From IMG/VR virus record IMGVR_UViG_3300025913_000013, positions 1 through 36,823 of that record: a stretch of DNA of 36,823 nt. The stretch is one strand, 5' to 3'. Positions 6,207 through 13,173 of the stretch are shown here, piece after piece. The notes under the pieces were generated by a model. The model was not told where the DNA came from, ran no database searches, and saw nothing but the letters and a program-made list of their open reading frames with translations. Source of the stretch: a virus. How positions within the stretch are numbered: position 1 is the first letter of the stretch; each line of letters starts with the position of its first letter. A program made the translations under genes and the position numbers.

Positions 6207-7172
6207 ATGTCTGAAATTCCGTATTACTTCGAGACACCCGTACCTAAATACTTCCGCGAAAACGGCTGGTATAGCAACCCAAATACCATACTTTTTTTGA
6301 CTTGGGCATTTTCTAAGTGTTCACTAGATGCAAGAACGGTCGTTCATGACGCAAAAATAATTAAGCTTCAACCATTCGAATTTATTACCGGTCGCGGCAA
6401 AAGTTCTGCCGATTGTCTTTTGACAGAGGACGCATTCAAGCACCAACTGAACACCCTACTAAAAGCTGGTTTTTTGAAAAAAAGCGCCAACTCAGTACCC
6501 AACCGATATACCTGCTACATATGGGTGACAGAGGCTTTTTCAAAAGGTAACACCCAACTGAACACCCAACTGAACGCCAACTCAACGCCAACTCAACGCC
6601 CACAATCTAGAAAGAAGAAGGAAAGAGATAAAGAAGATCATCAACCCTACCCTTCTTCAAACGATTCGCCTAATGGGGTTGATGATGGGAAAGGAATGAC
6701 TGATGACTTTTCTTTAAATCTTAAAAAAGATGAGGAAATGATCGAAGTCATTCCCGGCATACTCTTGAGCAAGGAAGACTTAAACGCTTGTATTAGCATC
6801 AAAGGCTCTCTGGATGCCGTAAAGCACGCTATCGAATACATTATGCGCTCTCCAAGCCGCAAGCGCAAAATATACAATTGGCCCAACACACTCACGAAAT
6901 GGGAAATCAAAGACGACATCAAACCACGACTCAAAGAAAATGAAGAAATGGGCAAAAGGCTTGATGCGGAATATTCCAACTCTGTTGGCTGGCGCTGTGA
7001 GTTTCACATTGATCGCAAGAAAGATCAAAAAGGTGTTTTGTTTTACAATACAGCCTCAACAGGTAATTCAGAGCCGATATTTATTTCGTTTATCGATCCT
7101 GAATTTAAAGAAAAAGCCTCTAAAGTGATAAGAGAGAAAAGGATGCAAAAGGGGAGAATATCGAATTCCTAA
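6207..7172 (+). CDS. Replication initiator / phage O-like protein
   Basis: This protein of about 321 residues has a winged-helix N-terminal domain. The stretch FEFITGRGKSS..LLTEDAFKHQLNTLLKAGFLKK followed by SVPNRYTCYIWVTEAF has the pattern of phage replisome organisers: enter helix, recognition helix, wing. A low-complexity polar linker (NTQLNTQLN..., then KKKERDKEDHQ) joins it to a C-terminal domain with KWEIKDDIKPRLKENEEM. The linker DNA carries iterons (6549-6604), as in lambda O. It probably melts the origin and recruits the host helicase. I prefer ATG 6207 over the in-frame TTG at 6195. The family match is by pattern only. Confidence 0.65.
   Translation: MSEIPYYFETPVPKYFRENGWYSNPNTILFLTWAFSKCSLDARTVVHDAKIIKLQPFEFITGRGKSSADCLLTEDAFKHQLNTLLKAGFLKKSANSVPNRYTCYIWVTEAFSKGNTQLNTQLNANSTPTQRPQSRKKKERDKEDHQPYPSSNDSPNGVDDGKGMTDDFSLNLKKDEEMIEVIPGILLSKEDLNACISIKGSLDAVKHAIEYIMRSPSRKRKIYNWPNTLTKWEIKDDIKPRLKENEEMGKRLDAEYSNSVGWRCEFHIDRKKDQKGVLFYNTASTGNSEPIFISFIDPEFKEKASKVIREKRMQKGRISNS
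6549..6604. repeat. Iteron array inside the replication gene, candidate origin
   Basis: Two perfect 12-bp repeats AACACCCAACTG (6549-6560, 6561-6572) are followed by two perfect 11-bp repeats AACGCCAACTC (6573-6583, 6584-6594) and a partial AACGCCCACA (6595-6604). A related CACCAACTGAACACCC lies at about 6440-6455. A purine-rich, AT-rich stretch of about 40 bases follows at 6605-6645. Iterons within the initiator gene followed by an asymmetrical AT-rich tract is the plan of the lambda origin. Confidence 0.65.
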
Positions 7173-7204
7173 AAAAATAGGAGAGATTAATCGCCTTGAA
7201 ATTA

Positions 7205-7213
7205 TGCTAGAAT
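7205..7213 (+). promoter_or_regulatory. Extended -10 promoter candidate
   Basis: ATGCTAGAAT ending at 7213 contains TGC directly before TAGAAT (7208-7213), an extended -10 element with 5/6 core match. No convincing -35 is found. It lies 35 bases before the ATG at 7248 and could give the SSB-like and RusA-like genes their own start. Confidence 0.35.
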
Positions 7214-7247
7214 GGTGTTAAAACAAATTTGCAAAAGGAGAATTGAT

Positions 7248-7610
7248 ATGAATAAGATTGAATTTATAAGCCACGATTCCTTTCCAGAGGATGAGTACAC
7301 AAAAGAGCTTGTTTACTTATGCCTTGAGGGGAAATATCGCATCGCTTATGTGCGTAAAGCTGCGAAGAATGGCGGCTTGTTTTGGAGTGTTGCAAGCGTT
7401 GGTGCTACCCGTAACGGGCAAAAAGAGTTCTTTCCAGCGTTCTTGCAAGATTCAAATTTCCTTGAGAAAGACATCAAGGATTTTCTTGACAAACGCAAAT
7501 GGGAAAGCGCTGGGCGTTCAGTGCATCAATCCCATGCCACGGATTCGGCAAGTTATGCCCAACCCCGTTCAATGGATGAGGTAGCACAAAATGAACAGCT
7601 CCCGTTTTGA
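7248..7610 (+). CDS. Phage protein with SSB-like C-terminal tip
   Basis: This protein of 120 residues has a compact N-terminal domain with beta-type segments (KYRIAYVRKAAKNGGLFWSVASVG) and FFPAFLQDSNFLEKDIKDFL, a Ser/Gln/His-rich linker, and an end MDEVAQNEQLPF. The short acidic, Pro-Phe terminus resembles the protein-interaction tip of bacterial SSB (DDIPF type). It lies between the replication and RusA-like genes. A single-strand binding role is plausible but not proven. I chose ATG 7248 because AAGGAG precedes it; the frame is open 12 codons further upstream. Confidence 0.6.
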   Translation: MNKIEFISHDSFPEDEYTKELVYLCLEGKYRIAYVRKAAKNGGLFWSVASVGATRNGQKEFFPAFLQDSNFLEKDIKDFLDKRKWESAGRSVHQSHATDSASYAQPRSMDEVAQNEQLPF

Positions 7611-8148
7611 GGATGCCTTAATTTCAAGCTCTAAGGCTCCAAGGCAGGCAAAACGTAAGGCTACTAATGGCAAGGTAGCCAAGAGAGTAAAAACTCGCGT
7701 AGAATCGAAATTAAAGCTGTTTATGGAAAAGGGCGATGGATGGCTGGAAATTACGATGCCAATTGTGACGGTCAGCGAAGCAAATGGCGGTGTTAAAACT
7801 TCTTACACACGCAACGGCAAAACTTGTTACAAATCCGAACATTGGTCGGATCAACATCGAAGGCATAAATTGCAAAAAGGCACCGTAGCTTTATCGCTTC
7901 GACCTCATCGCAATAACATCTCGATGCCATGCACGATTAAGCTGACGCGATATGCGCCTGATAAGCTTGATCGCTTTGATAATCTTCCGATGTCCATGAA
8001 ATGGATTTTGGATGCAGTGTGCGAAATCATCACCGGAGACTATAGGCCGGGTAGAGCCGACGCACATGAGGGTATTCTTGATGTAACATACGGTCAAGAA
8101 GTCTCAAACGCCTATGGCGTTAAGGTTAGAATTCAGGCCACCACCTGA
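7591..8148 (+). CDS. RusA-like Holliday junction resolvase
   Basis: This 185-residue protein has the RusA-type core in its last ~90 residues: a hydrophobic strand IKLTRYAPDKLDRFDNLP, then MSMKWILDAVCEIITGDY, then DAHEGILDVTYGQ. The D..D pair before NLP and the later Asp correspond to the carboxylates that hold magnesium in RusA. These enzymes cut four-way junctions made during recombination or replication. The N-terminal ~60 residues are basic and longer than in E. coli RusA. It starts inside the previous gene (20-base overlap). Sequence similarity is judged by eye. Confidence 0.65.
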   Translation: MNSSRFEDALISSSKAPRQAKRKATNGKVAKRVKTRVESKLKLFMEKGDGWLEITMPIVTVSEANGGVKTSYTRNGKTCYKSEHWSDQHRRHKLQKGTVALSLRPHRNNISMPCTIKLTRYAPDKLDRFDNLPMSMKWILDAVCEIITGDYRPGRADAHEGILDVTYGQEVSNAYGVKVRIQATT

Positions 8149-8496
8149 GTTCACTTTCAGATTCTTTTCGTATTCAGTTTTGTAATTAATATCGTCGGGT
8201 ATTGGAGGGTGAGGGCGCCATGCAATCACATCGTAAACAACCGTGCCGTTAGGCTCATGACTTCCATCTTTTTCTTTATGCTCGTCCCATGTTCTCCAAT
8301 CAAAAGGAATGCTACCTCTATCATATTCACCAACAGAAACAACGTAAAGAACGCCGTCTCTGAACTCTAACTTTCTAAGCAAAAGAATTCGCTTCGGGGA
8401 GTCACAAGGCTTGCCATACCAATCAACAATGTCATCTTCGGGAAGTTGTATCTTTGGGTCAATCCATCCATGTTCAAATATTTCTTCTTCTTTCAT
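8104..8496 (-). CDS. DUF551-like hypothetical protein
   Basis: This 130-residue protein has the flavour of DUF551 phage proteins: an N-terminal W-I-x-P...LPE pattern (HGWIDPKIQLPEDD), a central beta region, and a C-terminal VIAWRPHPPIPDD motif. Members are small and of unknown function. It is the last gene of the long minus-strand accessory block and overlaps the convergent RusA-like gene by 45 bases, tail to tail. No good ribosome site is visible. Confidence 0.55.
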   Translation of the reverse strand: MKEEEIFEHGWIDPKIQLPEDDIVDWYGKPCDSPKRILLLRKLEFRDGVLYVVSVGEYDRGSIPFDWRTWDEHKEKDGSHEPNGTVVYDVIAWRPHPPIPDDINYKTEYEKNLKVNSGGGLNSNLNAIGV

Positions 8497-8511
8497 TGGT
8501 TTTCTTGGTTG

Positions 8512-9618
8512 TTAAATTCTGTTTTTATATTCTTTTGTCCGTATCAGTTTCTTACATTCTTTGCAGTATTTTTGCTTAGATGCCTTTGATTCAAATTCTT
8601 TATTACAAACTGTGCAATTTCTATTTGGAAACTTTCTTCTTGCACATGAGCTTTCGATCTCTACGCCCATCAAACGCAAACGCTTTGAAATAGAGTTGTA
8701 AGTGTAACCTAATTGCCTTCCTACGTCGGCTAAGGATAATCCTGACTCGTAGAGAGCTTTAATCTTTTCATCGGGCCAGTTTTTTTTGCATCCTGAGTAT
8801 TTATGCCGCTTGCAAAAGACTGCTTCTTCCGGGGAGTAACCCTTTGTCAGTCTATCCAAGATCGTATGATGAGCTATTCCGGAAAGCTCGCTCCATTCAA
8901 AAACTGTCAGCTCTTTGCCTTGAATTGTAATCTTCTTTGCAAGCTGCAATCGCGTGCTTTCTTCCGGCGTAAGGATGATGCAATTCTCCGGCGAAAACTC
9001 TGTTGTGCCATGCTGCAAATGCACAATGTAATCTTGTTCCCATCCGTTAGCCATGCACCATTCATAAAAGTCCTTAGCTCCATTTCTCCATAGCTCGCAT
9101 ACTGTTATCCCCTTCTCCCCATAGTTTTTGTAGGCAACATTTTTCTCGTTATAGCAGGCTTGAAGTATGCGCGCTCTGATCGCATAAACACGGGTGACAG
9201 ACGTTAAATGCTGAGGAGGATAAAGCGTAGCATTGGCGCGCTTGGATTTCTCTTTCCGGCCAAGGCATCCGCAGCTCATTGACTTGCCACGTCTGCCCAA
9301 TGCGTATGTAGAGACGTAGCCAGTATTTCCGCAATCGCATTTGACAAACCATGTGGTTTTATTATTCTTGTCGAGCTGTCTTTCAATGACTGTCCAGCGA
9401 CCAAATTGGCGCCCTGTTAAATCAATTCCCCGGCGTCTTTCATATCTGCAAGGATGACATTCAAAAGTGTCACCTCGCTTGAATGACTGTGCAAGGCAAA
9501 TAAATTCTTTACCGCAATCACAAAGGCATTTCCATCGTGATTGTGTGCCTCGTTGAACTGATTCTAAAACTTTTACGCGCCCTATTTTTCTTCCCGTATA
9601 ATCGATGTATTTAGGCAT
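8512..9618 (-). CDS. HNH-like DNA-binding protein with repeated zinc modules
   Basis: This protein of about 368 residues has two copies of a module seen in phage homing-type proteins: TGRKIGRVKVLE...WKCLCDCG at 8-36 and TGRQFGRWTVIE...WFVKCDCG at 68-97, with SCGCLG at 115. An HNH/AP2-like region follows: RILQACYN, then YKNYGEKGITVCELW at 163-177 and FSPENCIILTPEE at 208-220. The usual catalytic His-Arg pattern is not obvious, so activity is uncertain. Two HTH-like segments and a terminal zinc ribbon (CTVCNKEF...CKECKK) close it. It may be a homing endonuclease or a regulator. ATG 9618 is preferred over TTG 9621. Confidence 0.6.
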   Translation of the reverse strand: MPKYIDYTGRKIGRVKVLESVQRGTQSRWKCLCDCGKEFICLAQSFKRGDTFECHPCRYERRRGIDLTGRQFGRWTVIERQLDKNNKTTWFVKCDCGNTGYVSTYALGRRGKSMSCGCLGRKEKSKRANATLYPPQHLTSVTRVYAIRARILQACYNEKNVAYKNYGEKGITVCELWRNGAKDFYEWCMANGWEQDYIVHLQHGTTEFSPENCIILTPEESTRLQLAKKITIQGKELTVFEWSELSGIAHHTILDRLTKGYSPEEAVFCKRHKYSGCKKNWPDEKIKALYESGLSLADVGRQLGYTYNSISKRLRLMGVEIESSCARRKFPNRNCTVCNKEFESKASKQKYCKECKKLIRTKEYKNRI

Positions 9619-9856
9619 CAAAACTCTGCTTTAAATTAATCTTATGGTCGCCATTGAAGTGAACGAATGTTCTTGTTTTCTTGTCATAGTCTCGAATCCA
9701 TTTATCACCCTTCTCATCCATGAAGACAAAGCCAATCTTGTCATCATTGTCGATGTCCATAGTCCAACCGCCGTCAGACATCATTTTCTTAATGGAGCGT
9801 TCCCATAAATCTTGCTCCATTTTCTTTGCCATTGGTGTGATAGAATTGAACATCAT
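9611..9856 (-). CDS. Small hypothetical protein
   Basis: This 81-residue protein has a helical start (KKMEQDLWERSIKKMM) then an acidic, beta-like half with DDKIGFVFMDEKGDKWIRDYD. The DxKGxKW pattern is shared with the 81-residue protein at 14507-14752, so the two may be distant paralogues. Start and stop overlap both neighbours (ATGA with the upstream gene, eight bases with the downstream gene). AAGGAG lies before the tandem ATGs. No function can be given. Confidence 0.6.
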   Translation of the reverse strand: MMFNSITPMAKKMEQDLWERSIKKMMSDGGWTMDIDNDDKIGFVFMDEKGDKWIRDYDKKTRTFVHFNGDHKINLKQSFDA

Positions 9857-10161
9857 GCAGCTCCTTGATCTAACGTTTGTTTTTCCAATCGTTTAAACAA
9901 ATCCTTGAAATTCATTTTGATGCTGCAAAGCTTGCCGGCATGGAATTCGGCTATCTTGGAGACGAGATAAACCGTACGAATCAGTCGTACGTTTCTTTCG
10001 TTCGACTCACCGACAGCCTCTTTAACCCAATCATTTTCGTCCTCAACATCATAAAGCTCAAAGAGAGGGATTATATCACGCAGGAAAGCAATCTGTTGTT
10101 TGCAATCCCATGATTCAAGAAATTCATTGATTTCCTGCTCTATTGTTTTCTTTTTCTTCAT
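9853..10161 (-). CDS. Hypothetical helical protein
   Basis: This protein of about 102 residues starts MKKKKTIEQEINEFLESW and is predicted to be almost all helical, ending DLFKRLEKQTLDQGAA. It is not recognised. The frame extends upstream to 10239, but that start is a TTG within the previous gene, so I prefer the ATG at 10161, which still overlaps the previous gene by 38 bases. Tight overlaps on both sides place it in the long accessory operon. Confidence 0.5.
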   Translation of the reverse strand: MKKKKTIEQEINEFLESWDCKQQIAFLRDIIPLFELYDVEDENDWVKEAVGESNERNVRLIRTVYLVSKIAEFHAGKLCSIKMNFKDLFKRLEKQTLDQGAA

Positions 10162-10327
10162 TTCTAACCGTGTAAGGGGATACAAAGTCCAAATAGGATT
10201 CTGGAATAGATTTATCGGCTTGATGGGCATATGAAACAACAGCCATTGCCTCTAAAAATGGTGTGCCGGCATCTCTCATCCAATCAATTATTGATCGATG
10301 AAATTCAAATTCTTCTTTGTTAATCAT
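10124..10327 (-). CDS. Small hypothetical protein
   Basis: This 67-residue protein contains helices with FHRSIIDWMRDAGTPFLEAMAVV and then a polar C-terminus. No family is recognised. AAGGTG sits five bases before the ATG. It lies nine bases downstream of the previous minus-strand gene and overlaps the next, as expected for a polycistronic accessory operon. Confidence 0.55.
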   Translation of the reverse strand: MINKEEFEFHRSIIDWMRDAGTPFLEAMAVVSYAHQADKSIPESYLDFVSPYTVRNEEKENNRAGNQ

Positions 10328-10336
10328 GGTAACACC

Positions 10337-10567
10337 TTAAATCTGTTGGAATTTGTCTTTAGCATCGAATTCTTTAATCATTTCTGCAACCTGATAGGTG
10401 AGCTTAATGAGATGATTAATTTTCTCTTTGGTAGTGTGTCCAAAGTGAAGTTGAAGCGCCAAATATGTAGCAATGATATCTAAATCACTATCACCGGGCA
10501 AATTCAGCTTTAAGAATATGTCATTCAAAAGCATGGCATATTGGCTATTAACTTTGAGTTTACTCAT
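10337..10567 (-). CDS. Small hypothetical protein coupled to the recombinase
   Basis: This 76-residue protein starts at ATG 10567, which overlaps the recombinase stop as ATGA, so its translation is likely coupled. It is helical, with LLNDIFLKLNLPGDSDLDIIATYLALQLHFGH. The frame is open 11 codons further upstream inside the recombinase gene, but coupling favours the inner ATG. No family is recognised. Its linkage suggests a recombinase accessory role, which is unproven. Confidence 0.55.
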   Translation of the reverse strand: MSKLKVNSQYAMLLNDIFLKLNLPGDSDLDIIATYLALQLHFGHTTKEKINHLIKLTYQVAEMIKEFDAKDKFQQI

Positions 10568-11223
10568 TTCATTACTCTCTTTACTGAAACGTGATTCCAA
10601 GGGCCATTTCTGTTCATTCGTTTGTAGAAATTCAGTTGATTGGCTATCTCACGAAGAGAGTTACCTTCCGACTTCATTTGTTGCATTAACTTTAATGTAT
10701 ATTGCTCATCTGTATCAAGCTCAATATGTACATTATCTGTACATAGCCTGTACCCGTAAGGTATATGCCCTGTACGTTTACCATCCTTTTTTAGTACAGA
10801 TAATGCGTATTTTGTGCGTTCGCCAATAATAAGCCGTTCATACTCTGCGAACGCATCAACCATGCGACGCATCAATATTGCCGAAGGGTCTTTACCATCG
10901 TTGACATCACCGCTTGCGCTAACAAGACGCGCTTTCTTTCGTTCAACAGCTCTTTCGATCATTGCGTTTACAATTGGGTCACGGCCGATTCGATCGCGCT
11001 TTGCAATAAGCAACACATCATCTTTTGAAAGGATATTAAGAGCCGAAAGTAGGGCCGGGCGCTTCTCCATTTCAAGAGCGCCGCTATAACCCTCATCGCA
11101 GAATTCTAAAACATGGGAATTGTTAGGCACCAGCTTTAAGCAAATCTGTCTTTGTGCTTCTAAGCCTAATCCTGAGCTAACTTGTTGATCTGTACTTACC
11201 CTAAGATAGATTATGTATTTCAT
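10564..11223 (-). CDS. Serine recombinase (resolvase/invertase family)
   Basis: This 219-residue protein has the full small serine recombinase catalytic domain: YLRVSTDQQ with Arg8 and nucleophile Ser10, GLEAQR, DEGYSGALEMEKRPAL, and the KRDRIGRDP motif, then VDAFAEYERLIIGERTK at the start of the long helix. The C-terminus, GHIPYGYRL...GNSLREIANQLNF...WNHVSVKRVMK, is a single DNA-binding module like the short end of the Recombinase family. It is too short to be a large serine integrase. With ParA nearby, dimer resolution is the likely job; DNA inversion is the alternative. Start TAATG overlaps the upstream stop. Confidence 0.88.
   Translation of the reverse strand: MKYIIYLRVSTDQQVSSGLGLEAQRQICLKLVPNNSHVLEFCDEGYSGALEMEKRPALLSALNILSKDDVLLIAKRDRIGRDPIVNAMIERAVERKKARLVSASGDVNDGKDPSAILMRRMVDAFAEYERLIIGERTKYALSVLKKDGKRTGHIPYGYRLCTDNVHIELDTDEQYTLKLMQQMKSEGNSLREIANQLNFYKRMNRNGPWNHVSVKRVMK
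10727..10743. promoter_or_regulatory. 17-bp partition-type box inside the recombinase gene
   Basis: TGTACATTATCTGTACA has the same TGTA...TTnnnTGTACA layout as the boxes around parA. Its inner part, ATTATCTGTAC (10732-10742), is repeated in inverted form at 10794-10804 as GTACAGATAAT, and further CTGTAC copies lie between. This could be a recombination site, a centromere box or chance within coding sequence. Confidence 0.35.
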
Positions 11224-11741
11224 TACTCACCGAACTGGCACTTATTACATAACCCCATGTAAGATTCACGACCCATCATCACCGATGTTGCGTCATTGCC
11301 ACACTTGCACTTGATATCCATTTCTTTGCCTTCAGAATCACACATTTTTCCTTGAGAAAATCCAATGTTGCCAGTTGTGCCATATTCTGTTTGAAGTACA
11401 TTGAGAACGGTTTCTCCAAGCTTTGTTTGCATTTCATCGTAAGTCATCGGTTGATCATCTAAAATGATCTGTCGAAGATCGATGTTGAAAGAACATTTGC
11501 TCATGAGACAGTCTATGCACTTCTCAATTCGATTAAACTCACCTGTGAGCTTGTTTTCAACGCCTGTGTCGTGTTGCTTTCCACATTCAACACAAAGTCG
11601 GATTGGTTTTGCTTTTATGGCTTGTGGAATAGCTTCAACCTTTACCCATTTGTCCAAGCATTCTTGGCAATCGCATTCGATTGCGTGTAAAACGTCATCT
11701 TTCATCAAATCTCCGAATTTTTTTTCTAACCTGCTTGACAT
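11223..11741 (-). CDS. Cys-rich zinc-binding-like hypothetical protein
   Basis: This 172-residue protein has many Cys pairs: CDCQEC near residue 24, CVECGKQ near 50, CIDCLMSKC near 75, CKCG near 145 and CNKC near 166. That is enough for two or three zinc ribbons. Between them is a helical segment TYDEMQTKLGETVLNVLQTEYG. No family is recognised. It directly precedes the recombinase (TAATG overlap). It could be a nucleic-acid-binding adaptor. Confidence 0.6.
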   Translation of the reverse strand: MSSRLEKKFGDLMKDDVLHAIECDCQECLDKWVKVEAIPQAIKAKPIRLCVECGKQHDTGVENKLTGEFNRIEKCIDCLMSKCSFNIDLRQIILDDQPMTYDEMQTKLGETVLNVLQTEYGTTGNIGFSQGKMCDSEGKEMDIKCKCGNDATSVMMGRESYMGLCNKCQFGE

Positions 11742-11744
11742 GAA

Positions 11745-12173
11745 TTATGATTCATATCGGTTGATAAATCCATCATCCCACGGCCTTCTCGTTTTGAATC
11801 TTTGCCACATCAAAGCTACAATTTCGTGATATATTTCTCTGTTTTCAACGGACGTATGAGCTACATTCATAATTGGCCCACGAGCACCACACTGCATACA
11901 TTGAATGACAAACTTTTTTGGTGAAAGGTTGGTGCTTATTCCTTCAATAATCTCTCCAGGTCCACCACACCAAGGACAACCTTCTTGTGGAGCATTACCA
12001 AAGATTAAATGGTAATAATTATTTGCGGTTTTAATGCGACCATATTCATATTGATATTGGTTGATTTTATCAGGCATAGGCGGATATTCAATTACACTCT
12101 CAAATGATAGGTCATCACGCAGATGTTTGATCTGCTCAAGATTGCTTGAGTGAAAATAAAGATGTCTTCTCAT
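11745..12173 (-). CDS. Lar-like restriction alleviation family protein
   Basis: This 142-residue protein has CPWCGGPGEI at 66-75, IQCMQCGARGP at 90-100 and then a helix ending in ALMWQRFKTRRPW. That is the CPxCGg...V.C..CGArGP...WN.R layout of the Lar family, which includes the Rac prophage protein that moderates host type I restriction. Many phage relatives have unknown roles. An N-terminal 60-residue extension is specific to this protein. A ribosome site AAAGGA precedes the ATG. The assignment is by motif. Confidence 0.6.
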   Translation of the reverse strand: MRRHLYFHSSNLEQIKHLRDDLSFESVIEYPPMPDKINQYQYEYGRIKTANNYYHLIFGNAPQEGCPWCGGPGEIIEGISTNLSPKKFVIQCMQCGARGPIMNVAHTSVENREIYHEIVALMWQRFKTRRPWDDGFINRYES

Positions 12174-12192
12174 TAATTATTCCTTTAAAGTT

Positions 12193-12218
12193 GTTACGGT
12201 ACCGGGCGGTAGCGTAAC
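12193..12218 (-). promoter_or_regulatory. Hairpin between two accessory genes
   Basis: GTTACG (12193-12198) and TACC (12200-12203) pair with GGTA (12208-12211) and CGTAAC (12213-12218), leaving a one-base mismatch and a four-base loop. It fills the gap after the gene ending at 12220 and before the gene starting at 12173. There is no clear U-tract on either strand. It may be a partial terminator or a processing site. Confidence 0.4.
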
Positions 12219-12219
12219 A

Positions 12220-12456
12220 TTATTCACGAGTCCATCCCTTAAAAACGCCAAGTTTATCATGAAGAAATCTTTTGAGATCGTCGATAGATTCCCAATCTTG
12301 GCTTATGATTACTTCTTCTCCGTTGTGCCGCCATTCACCAACTAAATAATAACCAATAGTGTCATCACCAAATTCCGCTTTATGTTCTTCAATCCAAATG
12401 TGTATGAAATCGTTTAGATTAAACCAGTCCTTTTCAAAATGAATCCAATTACTCAT
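12220..12456 (-). CDS. Small hypothetical protein
   Basis: This protein of 78 residues begins MSNWIHFEKDWFNLNDFIHIW and contains GEWRHNGEEVIISQDWESIDDLKRFL. It is rich in Trp and Phe and looks like a small folded domain. I chose ATG 12456 because AGGAG lies eight bases before it and it overlaps the upstream stop by eight bases. The longer frame up to 12651 would overlap the neighbouring gene almost completely and is unlikely. No family recognised. Confidence 0.6.
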   Translation of the reverse strand: MSNWIHFEKDWFNLNDFIHIWIEEHKAEFGDDTIGYYLVGEWRHNGEEVIISQDWESIDDLKRFLHDKLGVFKGWTRE

Positions 12457-12655
12457 TAAAAAAACTCCTATCAATTGGATGCTTGGTATAGATTTTGTCA
12501 AAGTCATCTTTGAGTTTTTCAACGGCTCTGCAATCTTCGCACTCGCAATGCTTTTCACCTTCTTCGTACATTCTGATAAACCCATACCAAGCAAATTCAA
12601 AACACCCGGCTTTCTCAGCAACAAGTTGCTCAAAGGTTTTCGTTGTCTCATTCAT
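12449..12655 (-). CDS. Small hypothetical protein
   Basis: This 68-residue protein starts MNETTKTFEQLVAEKAG and has a CECEDC pair at about 37-42, then KLKDDFDKIY. It is helical and acidic and may bind one metal ion through its Cys residues with a partner. It overlaps both neighbours by eight bases, in line with a tightly packed operon. No family recognised. Confidence 0.55.
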   Translation of the reverse strand: MNETTKTFEQLVAEKAGCFEFAWYGFIRMYEEGEKHCECEDCRAVEKLKDDFDKIYTKHPIDRSFFNE

Positions 12656-12851
12656 CTTGCGGCACTCTAAATCCTAAATATTGCAAATGCTGTTTCCACG
12701 TGTAGTCTTCAAATTTTGTGCCGTCATTGCAAACAACTGGTCCGGTGATTGTAACGGTTGCACCATAACTGCAAATTGCCGGAGGGCACTTGTAATTATC
12801 ACAAATACAATCCAAGCAATGCTCGCCGCATTTGTCACATTCACCGCTCAT
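12648..12851 (-). CDS. Cys-rich small protein
   Basis: This 67-residue protein has an N-terminal knuckle CDKCGEHCLDCICDNYKCPPAIC with seven Cys in 23 residues, probably one or two zinc sites. The rest is a short beta region and a helix ending FRVPQDE. It belongs with the other Cys-rich accessory proteins of this block. No family recognised. Confidence 0.55.
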   Translation of the reverse strand: MSGECDKCGEHCLDCICDNYKCPPAICSYGATVTITGPVVCNDGTKFEDYTWKQHLQYLGFRVPQDE

Positions 12852-13173
12852 TTTCTTCTCGATTAATTCTTTGGTTATATTCTTCTATTTCCATTGTACC
12901 TACATCAATGTAGAATGTGCCATCCTGTTTAATGCAGAATTCAGGCTCTGTAAAAGCATGAGTCTTTTTATAAATGTTAACGAAAGAATGAAATGTTTTT
13001 GACGCCATTTCGACAATAATACTTAATGTTTCATCATCAACATCAAACGTAAAACAATTCCAGCCTTCAAAAGTGATTTTATAAAAATTAGTTGGCATCC
13101 AATTAAGCGGTATTATTTTATGCTCATCTTCAACTAAAATATTTGAAAAGACATTCCTTATATAATCACTCAT
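12841..13173 (-). CDS. Hypothetical protein downstream of the partition genes
   Basis: This 110-residue protein is mainly beta-type, with WMPTNFYKITFEGWNCFTFDVDDETLSIIVEM and later DGTFYIDVGTMEIEEYNQ. It overlaps the 3' end of the ribbon-helix-helix gene by eight bases and so is probably on the parA transcript. No family is recognised. Confidence 0.55.
   Translation of the reverse strand: MSDYIRNVFSNILVEDEHKIIPLNWMPTNFYKITFEGWNCFTFDVDDETLSIIVEMASKTFHSFVNIYKKTHAFTEPEFCIKQDGTFYIDVGTMEIEEYNQRINREENER

Noticed and set aside
5804-6214. A 136-residue plus-strand frame overlapping the 101-residue gene and the initiator leader
   Set aside because: It lacks a ribosome site, runs through the terminator hairpin, and its composition looks like an out-of-frame shadow.
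10564-11223. Large serine integrase
   Set aside because: The protein is 219 residues with one short DNA-binding module and lacks the zinc and coiled-coil domains of large serine integrases.
12456-12651. N-terminal extension of the 12220-12456 gene to 12651
   Set aside because: It would overlap the neighbouring 68-residue gene almost entirely and has basic, shadow-like composition; AGGAG fits the inner ATG.
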